Of a stretch of 64,000 bases of DNA, positions 42,201 to 50,584 are shown piece after piece. This DNA is from SLFH01 sp050486265 (GTDB taxonomy: Bacteria > Planctomycetota > Phycisphaerae > Phycisphaerales > UBA1924). Made by a program: the position numbers and the translations under genes. Location of the stretch: positions 186,001-250,000 of the forward strand of contig JBJHCY010000001.1 in NCBI GenBank assembly GCA_050486265.1. The letters run 5' to 3'. Every line of letters begins with the position of its first letter. Position 1 is the stretch's first letter. The notes under the pieces are model-generated. The model was not told the origin of the DNA. It did no database searches and worked only from the letters and a program-made list of their open reading frames with translations.

Positions 42201-43632
42201 GGACGGCGATGAGTTCAACCCCGCGTTCCACCCCGGCGCCGCGGCTTCGCTCTTCGGCGCCGCCGACCGCATCCGGCGCACGCTCGACCCAGAGCAGGGC
42301 GCCGGCGGTTCCAGGCTCGCACCGCTGGACGCCGAGCGGCTCGGTGAGCGGGCGGAGGTGATGCTCTCGCGCATGCGTTCGTACGCCGACGACTACCTGC
42401 GATACTGGTCGGCGGAAGTGATCGGCGAGATGGAGCCCTCGCGGAGGCCGGGCGACTGGGATGAGATGTTCACGGTCCTCGCCGGTTCGATGCAGCCTGC
42501 GCGGGTGAACCCGCAACTGGTGATCGGGGCGAAGGAGATCCGGGCCGCGCTGGAGGCGGCGCGACCGTTCTGGGGCCAGCGCGAAAGCGGGGTGTACCAA
42601 GAGATGGGCAGGCTGTTGGAGTTGCTCGACTCCAGCGATCGCACCTACATCCGAACACTGACGGACCGCATGCTCTCGTGGCAGGAGCTGACGGGCAGCA
42701 TGAACCTGGCGAGGCGGGAGATCCTCGCACTGACGCCGCCGAGGTTCCGGGCGATCTACCTCGAAGGGGTCTACGACGAGCAGGAGCCGCCGGTGCGTTA
42801 CTGGTCGGACGCGGTCCATACCACGCTGAGTGTGCTCGCGGAGGCGTCGCGCGCCGAGGCCGCGGCCGACGCGAGGCGGATCGCGACCGACCACCGTCGT
42901 TTCCCCGTGTGCAGGGGCGCGCCGGGCGAAGACCTCGACCCCGAGGGCGTCTTCAGAGTCCACGACGATCTGGTCAGCCTGCTCGCCGCCGCGGCAGAAG
43001 CGGGCGAGGGCCGGACGATCGGCGACGGGCAGGGCTTCGTCGACCTTCGACGGGTCAACGCCCTGCTGGAAGACCTTCGGGGCGACCGCGTGATGCGGGC
43101 GGAGCAGCGACGGTTCTTCGTCGAGCGCGTGCTGCCCGCGGTGCGCTGGCTGCGGGGCGACGCCGAGCGGCCCCAGCTCCCCGAGTGGGAGCTTGTGCTC
43201 CTCTCTCCGGAGATCTCGCCTGAGCAGCGCGAGGCGTCCAGCGCGTTCGGTCTGGTGCGGATCGAGGGCGGGCAGGGCCCGGGAGACCGGCTGCGTTCGA
43301 CGCGCCGCGGGGCGGACGCGAACCTGCGATGCAGCGTGTACGACCAGTCGCCGATGCGTGTGACGCTCTGGAAGTTCGAGGACCCCAACGCGCCGGGCAA
43401 CGCACGGGTCGACTTCCAGTTCCCGCGCGGGTGGACCGCGTTGCGCCTGGTGCTCGACGGGCGGGCCTCGCGCGTTGAGGGCACCGACGGCGTCTGGGCC
43501 GTGCCCGTCTCGATCGATGACAACGGGCGCACGCTGGAGTACAAGATCGGCTTCCGTTTCCGGCGCACGGGCATGCCCGGCCCGGCCTCGTGGCCCGACG
43601 CGGATCGCTGGCCGGTGAACCTCGGCGGGTGA
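39265..43632 (+). CDS. tssM: T6SS inner-membrane ATPase-like protein TssM (IcmF/VasK)
   Basis: At 1455 residues this is longer than the usual ~1150-1300. Two membrane helices lie in residues about 8-48, followed by a cytoplasmic NTPase-like domain with the P-loop G124-E-P-G-S-G-K-T131 and DTAGRLMF-type Walker B. A third helix (about 452-470) leads to a large periplasmic domain with extra coiled segments (about 700-900) that lengthen it. TssM spans the envelope and connects to the TssJ lipoprotein. The intact P-loop suggests nucleotide binding. Confidence 0.95.
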   Translation: MLQSYMNLPGPAKAGLAIAGGAGVMASLFWVVPREYFWLLILAIALSGLVLLLYRAFLKWRDKGRAKPFERQLAENSGATPQGVTDATRRARLDDLRRKFEEGVSTFKEHGKDLYSMPWYLLVGEPGSGKTEAIRHCKVSFPPGLQDQLQGAGGTLNMNWWFTNHAVVLDTAGRLMFEEVEAGKSSEWKEFLKLMRTARPNCPINGLLLVIPADSLIADSSDDIMHKAGRIAEQLDGIQRALGVRFPAFVVITKCDLINGFREFFADLDDPTLQQQILGWSNPADLDAPFRPEQVEEHLREVADRLRERRMSLLTDPVHTEDELGGRRIDQVDALYSFPDSILKISSRLKLYMETVFVAGEWSTKPLFLRGIYFTSSMQKGAELDAELAEALGVDVKSLPEGAGFSRNTSLFLRDLFMNKVFREKGLVTAATNARKQQRNRRYAVAGAGVIATLLLIGITWFSGRSYSGAMGEPSRFWGDVASFTDNNSPEDQALLYEELGEYKYQGATSVQAAGRTEKLVALPVRTMEQARADRSTPAVFRPVAAVSGGNPFDRQREAHEAVLRRVALEPLVGAARDKLSREQSWGRDASAALAQLLRLDGGARDEDGRVFEIVPVARYVLSEKDADGREVGFVPETAAEIERLQEVIDWTYAPGGGAMAWPPASLTDPDHTVTSAVRSFGSHWAGAGASGGGKLGLLGELREAMGRYSERERELLARVQFPEAGTTERFGAEREAWSEEFGQVKAAHDALAAVVARVESTFGSGAPQDLAGALDEARDETLGLAREQFAGLEAEVARARAIDEQNERFAALETELRSSLAKLEEEVRASTRGLGSELRDLGAELLRTRRGAGAEERPFAARFAMLGRADEELSRASESASFEDLASVLDRVRREGEEAAARIVRLRGPADEASEATQRVVRVATTAVDASQRRRAAEAIGAAMDSIVGAEGGVRALVEARSRSLDPVLKPRLPLSAMDGDEFNPAFHPGAAASLFGAADRIRRTLDPEQGAGGSRLAPLDAERLGERAEVMLSRMRSYADDYLRYWSAEVIGEMEPSRRPGDWDEMFTVLAGSMQPARVNPQLVIGAKEIRAALEAARPFWGQRESGVYQEMGRLLELLDSSDRTYIRTLTDRMLSWQELTGSMNLARREILALTPPRFRAIYLEGVYDEQEPPVRYWSDAVHTTLSVLAEASRAEAAADARRIATDHRRFPVCRGAPGEDLDPEGVFRVHDDLVSLLAAAAEAGEGRTIGDGQGFVDLRRVNALLEDLRGDRVMRAEQRRFFVERVLPAVRWLRGDAERPQLPEWELVLLSPEISPEQREASSAFGLVRIEGGQGPGDRLRSTRRGADANLRCSVYDQSPMRVTLWKFEDPNAPGNARVDFQFPRGWTALRLVLDGRASRVEGTDGVWAVPVSIDDNGRTLEYKIGFRFRRTGMPGPASWPDADRWPVNLGG

Positions 43633-43719
43633 CCGAGCGTTGGGGCGGTTGACAGAACGGGGCCGACGGATCGGCCCCGACGGACGCGAGGCGTCGGGGA
43701 GCCTTCCCCGGGGGACCTG

Positions 43720-46700
43720 ATGGCAAAGAACGCGTCAGATCGTCCGTCGGTCTTCCTCGGGTGCTTCGGCAAGCACCCGGGCTGGAACGACCACATCGAC
43801 GACATCGGCGTCGAGACCGAAGAACTCGCCGAGCTCAAGCGACTGCTCTATGTGCAGGGCGTTGGCGGGAACATCGACGCGGGCTCGTGGGAGAACCTGC
43901 CCGAGGGCGGACGCATCGACCGGTTCGGGCATGTCTTCATCTGGCGGAGACGGGGCTCGCTCTTTTTCGGCAGGCTCTGGGCCTCCACCGACGGCAAGGG
44001 CAGGTCGGCCTATCCGATGATCGTCTGCGCCCAGTCGCGAGGGCCCGGGCTCTCGTGGGTGCTCAAGACCGGGCTGCCCGCGCTCGAAACGCTCGAACAC
44101 GATTGCAAGTCGGTCAAGACCGCCGACGAGGTGCGCAGCGCCGTCGAGCGCACGCTCGCGACGCTGCGGGCGTCGGATATGGGCGCGGCTGAGGCGCTCC
44201 CGCCCGCCACGCCGCGCATCGCCGAGCCGGGCGTGCTCGGCGATCGTTCCGAGTCGCTCGACCGCGTGCTGTACATCGTGCAGCGCGAGCTGAAGGGGTT
44301 CATGCCGGTCAAGGGGGGCTCGACGAGTTCCAAGAGTGTCGACGCCAGGCCCCAGCACCTGCGCGTGCCGAGGGCCGAGGCGACGCCGGAGGACGCTGTC
44401 GCGCTCTGGGGCCGGTTCATCGCCGAGCACACCGGGAAGGGCGCGCCGATCCTGGCGATGGCGCCGGTCGAGCACCCGTGGGTGGACCTTGTGGTGGGCG
44501 AGCCCGACGAGCCGCAGTTCCTCTGCATGCTCGCGTCGAGCTCGACGATCCCGCCGCTCACGGAGGTGCCCTACACGATCGACGAGAAGCAACTCGCGTC
44601 GGGGCGGGCGATGCTGGAGCGTCCGGTCGAGACGGGCGCGATGGATCCGTCGGAAGACCGCGCCGGACTGCGCGAGGCGGTCACCGGCCTCGGCGCGGGG
44701 CTGGAACGCATCAGGGCGGGGGCGGAGACCAAGGGCGGCGGGGTGAATCGCACCCTCGTGTTCGGCGTCCTGCTGGCGGTCGTGGTGGTGGTCGCGCTGG
44801 CGATGCTGCTCTTCGGCGGGGGTGGGCGGCAGGAGGAACGCAGGAGCGGCGCACCAAGCCCTGCAGAGCCGACGCGTTCGGCCCGCGCAGAGCCGGAGCC
44901 CCAGACACATCCGGCCGCGTCTTCTGCGCCATCAGAAGATGCCGCGGCGAGGTGGGAGGCGCTGTGCGTCGCCTACGAGCAATGGTTCCTCGAGTTTTCG
45001 CGGAGCGTCGACCGGGAGCTGCTGGCGCAGGACGAGCATCTGAGCCGGCGCGTGCTGCCGGTGATCGAGAGGGCCGACGAACTCGGCCCGACCTCGATCG
45101 CTGGGCGCGGGGCGCCGCGGCTGGAGCGTCTTCGCACCAACCCGCCCGCACAGGTCTGGGCGCCAGACGCGGTCGCGAAGACCCGCGAGTCGCTCGACCA
45201 GGTCGCGGGCGTGCGCACCGCACTCCAGACGCCGGCATGGCCCGCCCGGGGGGCGTTGGAAGAGGCCGCGGCGAGGCTCATGGCCTTGGGCTGGAACGCG
45301 GGCGCCGACGAGCTCCGCATGATCTCGGCGGGGGTCGAGTTCGAGTCCGGCGAGCTGTTGGCGGCCGGCGTCGAGCGGGTGCTTCGAACGGGCCCGGGCG
45401 TCGCGGCGACGCTCGAACGCATGCGCACCATCGAGGCGGTCGGAGAGCGGGCGAGACAGACGGGCGACCCGGTGCTCGAACGCTTTTCGATGCTCGAACG
45501 CGGGCCCGGGCGCGGGGGGCAGGGCTCCTTGGCCGAGGCGAGGGCGAGGCTTGAACGGGCCGAGAGCCTGGGAGTCCGGCTCGCGGCTTTCCTCGACGAA
45601 GATTGGCCGCAAACCGACCGCGAGGCGTTACGCGAAGGCGCTTCCGATGTGTATCAGCGGGCATCGGCCGAAGGGGCGACGCCCGAGCTGTTCCACGACT
45701 GGCTGGCCGCGGCCCAACGCGATGTGCACCGCCTGCCCGAGGGGCGCGACCCGCGCGAAGGTTGGGGCGTGCACGAACGCATCGCCTCGCTGCGCCGGCA
45801 GCTCGCAGAGCTTGTCGAGCGTCACGGGCAAGCCGCGGCGGAGCTCGTTACGGGCGCCGGCGATGAACTCGACGAAGCGGCGGCCAGGGCCGAGTCGATC
45901 AGGCAGGCCCCGTGGCGTCGGGCGACCGAGGACGAGATCACCTCGGGGGTCGAACAGGTCGAGATCGCGCTCCGCGCGATCGATCGCGGGATCAGCGACG
46001 CGGGGCTCCGCCTCAGCCGCGACCACAGCGATTACCTCCGCGCTCTGCGTGAAACGGCGTCGGTCTCTCAGACAGGTTCGGAGGCGCTCGATCAGGCCTG
46101 GAGGGCATGGCGTGACGAGCTGCTGCGCGTCTTTGAGCGTCCCGAGGACCAGCTCAGCCTGGCCGAGGGCGCAGACAGTGCGCAGGAGCTCCTCCGACGG
46201 ATCGAGAGCGACGCGGCGGTCACGCTCTCAGCGTTCGATCCGCCCGAGACCGGCGGCGCTGTTCGTGCGGCTTCGCTGCGCCGAACGCTCGACGATCGGC
46301 GAGACCGGCTGATCGCCAGCGGAGTGGAGCTCGCCTCGTGGACGCCCGCCGACGGCGCGTCAGAAGCGTTCGAGAGACTCTGGGCCGAACGCGTCGAGCG
46401 GGAGAGCCGGGCGTTGGACGCGTTGGAACGACATCTGGCCGACGCGGGGGCGATCGATCGGCATATCGAGTCCGGGCTTTCCGCCGACACGCCGCTGGAC
46501 GACGGGCGGACGATCGCGGACCTGCGCCGGGCGTGGGAGGCTGACGAGCTGGCGACCGATCTCCGCCCGGCGATGGAGCCGCTGCTGGGACGCCTTTCCC
46601 GGATCGACCGGATCGCGTCGATGTCCGAGCCCTCGGACCTGTCATCGGTGGTCTCGGAGGGGGCCGGCCTGTCGGTTGCGCTGGCCGCTTGGCGGCGGCT

Positions 46701-48165
46701 GGGCGAACTCTCGGGCTGGCCCGCGCCGGAGCATCTCGCTTCGGAGGTGCAGGCCCAGGACAGACTGCGCGCCCTGGCCAGAGAGATTCCAGACGCGCAG
46801 AGCAGGGGGCGCGTGCTGGACGAGCTCCGGTCCGGCGCGGCGGCTCGGTGGGCGGCGGCGGTCGAGCGGGCGGCGACGCCGCGGGCGCTCCGCGAGGCGA
46901 TGGCCCGGCGCGAGGCGCTGGGCGGCAAGATCGACGACCTCTCGCTCCGGGCGAGGTTCAACGCGCGTGCGGTGCTGCTGGAGAGAGAGCTCGCGTCGGC
47001 GTCCGACGACCAGGCCGCGCTCGCGGCGTTGGGGCGGTTCGTTGAGGCGATCGGCGGTCCGCGGGCGATCGAGCGGCTGGAAGGCGAAGATCGGGAGTGG
47101 CTGGCCGGGGTGATCGAGCTCGCATCGGGCGCGGATGTCGGGCCGGCGATCGATTTCGCTTCCCTCGGCCCGGGGCGCGTGGGCTGGGGATTCGATGCCG
47201 ACGAGGAAGCACGGTCGGTGGTGTACCGGCACCCGGACGGGCAGGCCGAGCTGTCGTTTGTCGGTGTTTCGATGAATGGGTCGACGGTCTTTGTCGGTCG
47301 GCACGAGGTTTCGGTCGGCGTCTTCGCCCGAGCGGTCGGGGGGGTCGCAGAGCAGGCGGCGTTGAGCGACCGGTGGCCGGCGCTGGCCGACGCGATGGTG
47401 GGGGGCGTGTCGGATCGCTGGCGCGGGCCGAGGTCGTGGGCGTGGGACCCCGATCGGGGGGTCGTGGCCAACGCTCGGTGGCTTGCGTGGGACGAGGCGG
47501 CGGGCCGAGCGTACCCCGAAGGTCTCGATCCGGGGCGTCCCTCGATGGAGAGCCCGATGCAGATGGTCTCGTTCGAGGCGGCTTCGGCGATGGCCGAGTC
47601 TGTCGGGAGCCGCCTGCCGACGGCCGAGGAGTGGCGAGTTGCGCTCGGGTTACTGGAGGATCCGTCGCCAACCGATTCGGGCGGGCGGGCGGTCTGGAAC
47701 CTCCGCGACGCGACCTGGTCTCGCCAGCTCGAGCACGCGTTGGATCGCGAGCGGCGGGGGCTTGCGGCGCCTTGGCCCGATGCTGGGGCGTTCCTTCCGG
47801 CGGGGATCGGGGAGGGCGCCGAGGCCCGGGCGTGGGTCGATGTTGACGACGGGTCGCTCTGGTTCGAGCCGGTCGGCGCCGGTCGGGGGGTGACGCTGCG
47901 TCACATGGTCGGCAATGTCGCCGAGTGGGTCTCGATGCCGGGGACTCGGACGGGGCAGGGGGTGATCGGCGGTTCCGCCTTGTCGGATCGGTCTCTGGCG
48001 GTCGAGGAGGCGAGCTTGCACCCGTTGGCTCGTCGGCAGAGCTACGCGGATGTGGGCTTCCGTCTGGCGTTCGGGTTCGAGGGCGAGTTGGGTGGGTCGG
48101 TGCGTCGATCGGCCGAGCAGTTTTTGCGCACGCTGCCGTTTCTCGGCCCCGAGGGGGAATCCTGA
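43720..48165 (+). CDS. TagF-TM-helical stalk-FGE-fold fusion protein, 1481 aa
   Basis: The N-terminus carries a TagF-like domain (SVFLGCFGKHPGWNDHI, GRIDRFGHVFIWRRRG, SLFFGRLWASTDGKGR, YPMIVCAQ). TagF represses the T6SS post-translationally. A second soluble region follows to about residue 340, then one membrane helix (about 346-368), a long Arg/Glu/Ala-rich helical stalk and, from about 1145, a formylglycine-generating-enzyme-like domain (MQMVSFEAASAMAE, RLPTAEEWRVAL, HMVGNVAEWV, GVIGGSALS, YADVGFRLAF). No catalytic cysteines are present. The stalk and cap are homologous to the pseudokinase protein at 31380. I have not seen TagF in this fusion described. Confidence 0.88.
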   Translation: MAKNASDRPSVFLGCFGKHPGWNDHIDDIGVETEELAELKRLLYVQGVGGNIDAGSWENLPEGGRIDRFGHVFIWRRRGSLFFGRLWASTDGKGRSAYPMIVCAQSRGPGLSWVLKTGLPALETLEHDCKSVKTADEVRSAVERTLATLRASDMGAAEALPPATPRIAEPGVLGDRSESLDRVLYIVQRELKGFMPVKGGSTSSKSVDARPQHLRVPRAEATPEDAVALWGRFIAEHTGKGAPILAMAPVEHPWVDLVVGEPDEPQFLCMLASSSTIPPLTEVPYTIDEKQLASGRAMLERPVETGAMDPSEDRAGLREAVTGLGAGLERIRAGAETKGGGVNRTLVFGVLLAVVVVVALAMLLFGGGGRQEERRSGAPSPAEPTRSARAEPEPQTHPAASSAPSEDAAARWEALCVAYEQWFLEFSRSVDRELLAQDEHLSRRVLPVIERADELGPTSIAGRGAPRLERLRTNPPAQVWAPDAVAKTRESLDQVAGVRTALQTPAWPARGALEEAAARLMALGWNAGADELRMISAGVEFESGELLAAGVERVLRTGPGVAATLERMRTIEAVGERARQTGDPVLERFSMLERGPGRGGQGSLAEARARLERAESLGVRLAAFLDEDWPQTDREALREGASDVYQRASAEGATPELFHDWLAAAQRDVHRLPEGRDPREGWGVHERIASLRRQLAELVERHGQAAAELVTGAGDELDEAAARAESIRQAPWRRATEDEITSGVEQVEIALRAIDRGISDAGLRLSRDHSDYLRALRETASVSQTGSEALDQAWRAWRDELLRVFERPEDQLSLAEGADSAQELLRRIESDAAVTLSAFDPPETGGAVRAASLRRTLDDRRDRLIASGVELASWTPADGASEAFERLWAERVERESRALDALERHLADAGAIDRHIESGLSADTPLDDGRTIADLRRAWEADELATDLRPAMEPLLGRLSRIDRIASMSEPSDLSSVVSEGAGLSVALAAWRRLGELSGWPAPEHLASEVQAQDRLRALAREIPDAQSRGRVLDELRSGAAARWAAAVERAATPRALREAMARREALGGKIDDLSLRARFNARAVLLERELASASDDQAALAALGRFVEAIGGPRAIERLEGEDREWLAGVIELASGADVGPAIDFASLGPGRVGWGFDADEEARSVVYRHPDGQAELSFVGVSMNGSTVFVGRHEVSVGVFARAVGGVAEQAALSDRWPALADAMVGGVSDRWRGPRSWAWDPDRGVVANARWLAWDEAAGRAYPEGLDPGRPSMESPMQMVSFEAASAMAESVGSRLPTAEEWRVALGLLEDPSPTDSGGRAVWNLRDATWSRQLEHALDRERRGLAAPWPDAGAFLPAGIGEGAEARAWVDVDDGSLWFEPVGAGRGVTLRHMVGNVAEWVSMPGTRTGQGVIGGSALSDRSLAVEEASLHPLARRQSYADVGFRLAFGFEGELGGSVRRSAEQFLRTLPFLGPEGES

Positions 48166-48436
48166 TCGGTGTTGCTCGGGGAGGCCGACTGTTCGATCGT
48201 GAGAGCGGCGCGGCCAATAAATGCTCTTCGTGTCCGCAATTGTGCGGTGGGCTTGCAGGTGTTTGGTTGTATCCGGATGTTGTGTGCCGCTGCCGAGGTT
48301 GTTGCAACGCGTGGTAGCCGGTGATAGGTTGCGTCCTATATTCCGCGGCGTCGGTCGTGGAAGTGCGGAAGGCCCCGGGCGTTCCCGGGAGCGGGATCGG
48401 CAGAGAGAACGCCGTGAGCGTGAGAAGGAATCCAGC
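48166..48436. promoter_or_regulatory. Upstream region of the two-partner secretion cassette
   Basis: About 270 nt with a lower GC content than its surroundings, rich in TTG, GTT and TAT motifs between 48205 and 48345. A TTGCAA at 48302-48307 and TAGGTT at 48325-48330 could be a promoter with a 17-nt spacer, and TATATT lies at 48337-48342. AAGGAA at 48426-48430 is the likely ribosome binding site of the next gene. The promoter is a guess by eye. Confidence 0.45.
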
Positions 48437-50386
48437 ATGACGGCTTTGAATCGAGCGGAGGGGGGCGCGGCGGCGTCGCGGTTGCTGATCGCGGCGTTGC
48501 TCGCCGGTTCGGGGCTTTGTGTCGGGGGCGTGGCGGCCCAGCCTGAGCTTGAGGGACCGATCACGGTCGAGGTGATCGAGGAGGCGGCGCCGCGTGAAGA
48601 GGACGGGCCTCGCTTTGCGATCGGCTCGATCCGCTTGGCGTACGCCGACGACGACCCGGCCTCGCTGGGTCTGCCGGATCTCGCCGAGTTCGAGGGCGTG
48701 CAGTTCAGGCTGCTGCAAACGGCGCAGGGGTATGTGGCCCCGCGCCGTGGGCTGCCGGCGGTCACGCTGACTCTGCAGGACATCGCCGAGCAGCCGACGC
48801 GTCAGTTCTACGCCAGTGCGTTGCTGCAGATCTCGGGGCAGCTGGTGCAGGAGTTCAACCGGCGCGGCGTGATCGGCGTGTTCATCGTGCCCGACGAGCT
48901 GCGTCTGTCGACGGGCCAGGACGCGCGTCGCCCGGGCGAGGAGGGGATCACCCTGCGTGTGTTCACCGCCGAGGTTTCGCAGGTGAACACGATCGCGTCG
49001 GGGTCGAGGATCCCGACGGAGGACCGCATCAACAGCCGCGCCCACCGGCGGATCCGTGAGAACAGCCCTGTGCGTCCGCCCGAGGAAGGCGAGGACCGTT
49101 CGGTCGGGCTGCTTCGGCGCGACAGGCTCGATCCGTATGTTCTGCGTCAGAACCGTCACCCTGGGCGTCAGGTCGATGTGGCGATCGCTCCCGGGCTGGG
49201 GTCCGGCGAGGCGGTGCTCGATTACTATGTCTATGAGTCCAAGCCCTGGACGGTGTATTACCAGCTCTCGAACACCGGCACGCGGAACACCAGCGAGTGG
49301 CGTCACCGTTTCGGGTTCACACACAACCAACTCTTCGGCAACGACGACATCCTGTCGCTGGACTACATCACGGCGGGGTTCGACGACTCGCACGCGATCG
49401 TGGGTTCGTACGAGGCGCCGTTCTTCGGCGTCGACCGGCTCCGCTGGCGCGTCTCGGGCGGGTACAACGAGTTCACGGCGTCGGATGTGGGGCTTGCGGG
49501 CGAGGGGTTCAAGGGCGACGGGTACAACTTCGGCGGCGAGCTGATCTTCAACGCTCACCAGTGGGACAACCTCTTCGTCGACTACTACGCGGGCGCGCGC
49601 TTCCAGAATGTGACCGTCGAGAACGAGATCACGCAGATCAAGGGCGACGCGGACATCTGGTACCTGACCCTCGGGGCGAGGGCCGAGCGGTTCAGCGAGA
49701 CGCAGACGCTGTCGGCCGACGCGGGGTTCGAGTTCGGGTTCGGGAACGATGTCGACGAGATGCAGCGGCTCGGGCGAGTCGACCCTGACAAGGACTGGGT
49801 CGCCTTCAACTGGAACGCGCGGTACTCGTTCTACATCGAGCCTGCGATCTTCGGCGAGGCGTGGCGCGACCCGACGACGCCCGAGACCTCGACCCTGGCG
49901 CACGAGATGTTCTTCCGCTTTGCGGGCCAGCACGCCCTGGGCAACCGCCTGATCCCCAGCGCGCAGGCGACGACCGGCGGGTTCTATTCTGTCCGCGGGT
50001 ACGACGAGACGGTGGTGGCTTCTGACAACCAGGTGCTGCTGACGGCCGAGTACCGGTTCCATGTGCCGCGGGTGTTCGCGATCAACCCCGAGCCGCGTTA
50101 CCGCGTGTTCGGCGAGCCGTTCAAGTTTTCGCCGCAGCAGGTGTACGGGCGCCCGGACTGGGACTGGATCCTTCGCGGGTTCGCCGATGTGGGCTGGACG
50201 GGCAACAGCGACGCGTTGAGCTTCGAGGGCGACGAGACGCTGGTGGGTGTGGGCGTTGGCACGGAGATCCAGTTCAAGCGGAACCTGCAGGCGAGGCTTG
50301 ACTGGGGCTTTGCGCTGACAGACCCCGACAGCGCCGAGCGTAGCCAGAACAGCAAGCTGCACTTCGTGCTGACGCTGCTGTATTGA
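48437..50386 (+). CDS. Two-partner secretion outer-membrane transporter (TpsB)
   Basis: The ATG at 48437 gives 649 residues with a signal peptide (cleavage near GGVAAQ, residue 36). The N-terminal periplasmic half has POTRA-like units (SGQLVQEFNRRGVIGVFIVPDE, then VDVAIAPGLGSGEAVLDYYV). The C-terminal half is a 16-strand-type barrel with the TpsB/Omp85 VRGY motif (GGFYSVRGYDE) and the terminal strand SKLHFVLTLLY ending in a Tyr. TpsB proteins export a specific TpsA partner. The exoprotein gene follows 198 nt downstream, so they form a TPS pair. Confidence 0.92.
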   Translation: MTALNRAEGGAAASRLLIAALLAGSGLCVGGVAAQPELEGPITVEVIEEAAPREEDGPRFAIGSIRLAYADDDPASLGLPDLAEFEGVQFRLLQTAQGYVAPRRGLPAVTLTLQDIAEQPTRQFYASALLQISGQLVQEFNRRGVIGVFIVPDELRLSTGQDARRPGEEGITLRVFTAEVSQVNTIASGSRIPTEDRINSRAHRRIRENSPVRPPEEGEDRSVGLLRRDRLDPYVLRQNRHPGRQVDVAIAPGLGSGEAVLDYYVYESKPWTVYYQLSNTGTRNTSEWRHRFGFTHNQLFGNDDILSLDYITAGFDDSHAIVGSYEAPFFGVDRLRWRVSGGYNEFTASDVGLAGEGFKGDGYNFGGELIFNAHQWDNLFVDYYAGARFQNVTVENEITQIKGDADIWYLTLGARAERFSETQTLSADAGFEFGFGNDVDEMQRLGRVDPDKDWVAFNWNARYSFYIEPAIFGEAWRDPTTPETSTLAHEMFFRFAGQHALGNRLIPSAQATTGGFYSVRGYDETVVASDNQVLLTAEYRFHVPRVFAINPEPRYRVFGEPFKFSPQQVYGRPDWDWILRGFADVGWTGNSDALSFEGDETLVGVGVGTEIQFKRNLQARLDWGFALTDPDSAERSQNSKLHFVLTLLY

Positions 50387-50584
50387 TCGAGAAGGCGGTC
50401 CCGATCGGAGATGCACAGATGCATCGGTTGCGGGGACAAAGCGCGGGGCGGGTGGCGGCCGGCGAGGCGCAGGGCGCGTCGTGCCGGCGTGCGTTCATGA
50501 ACGGAAGAATCTGTCTCCGGCGCGGGCGAGTCCCGTGTCGGCGGTGCGCGGCGGATCGCCGCGAGAGTGAGTGAGGAGTTCGCG

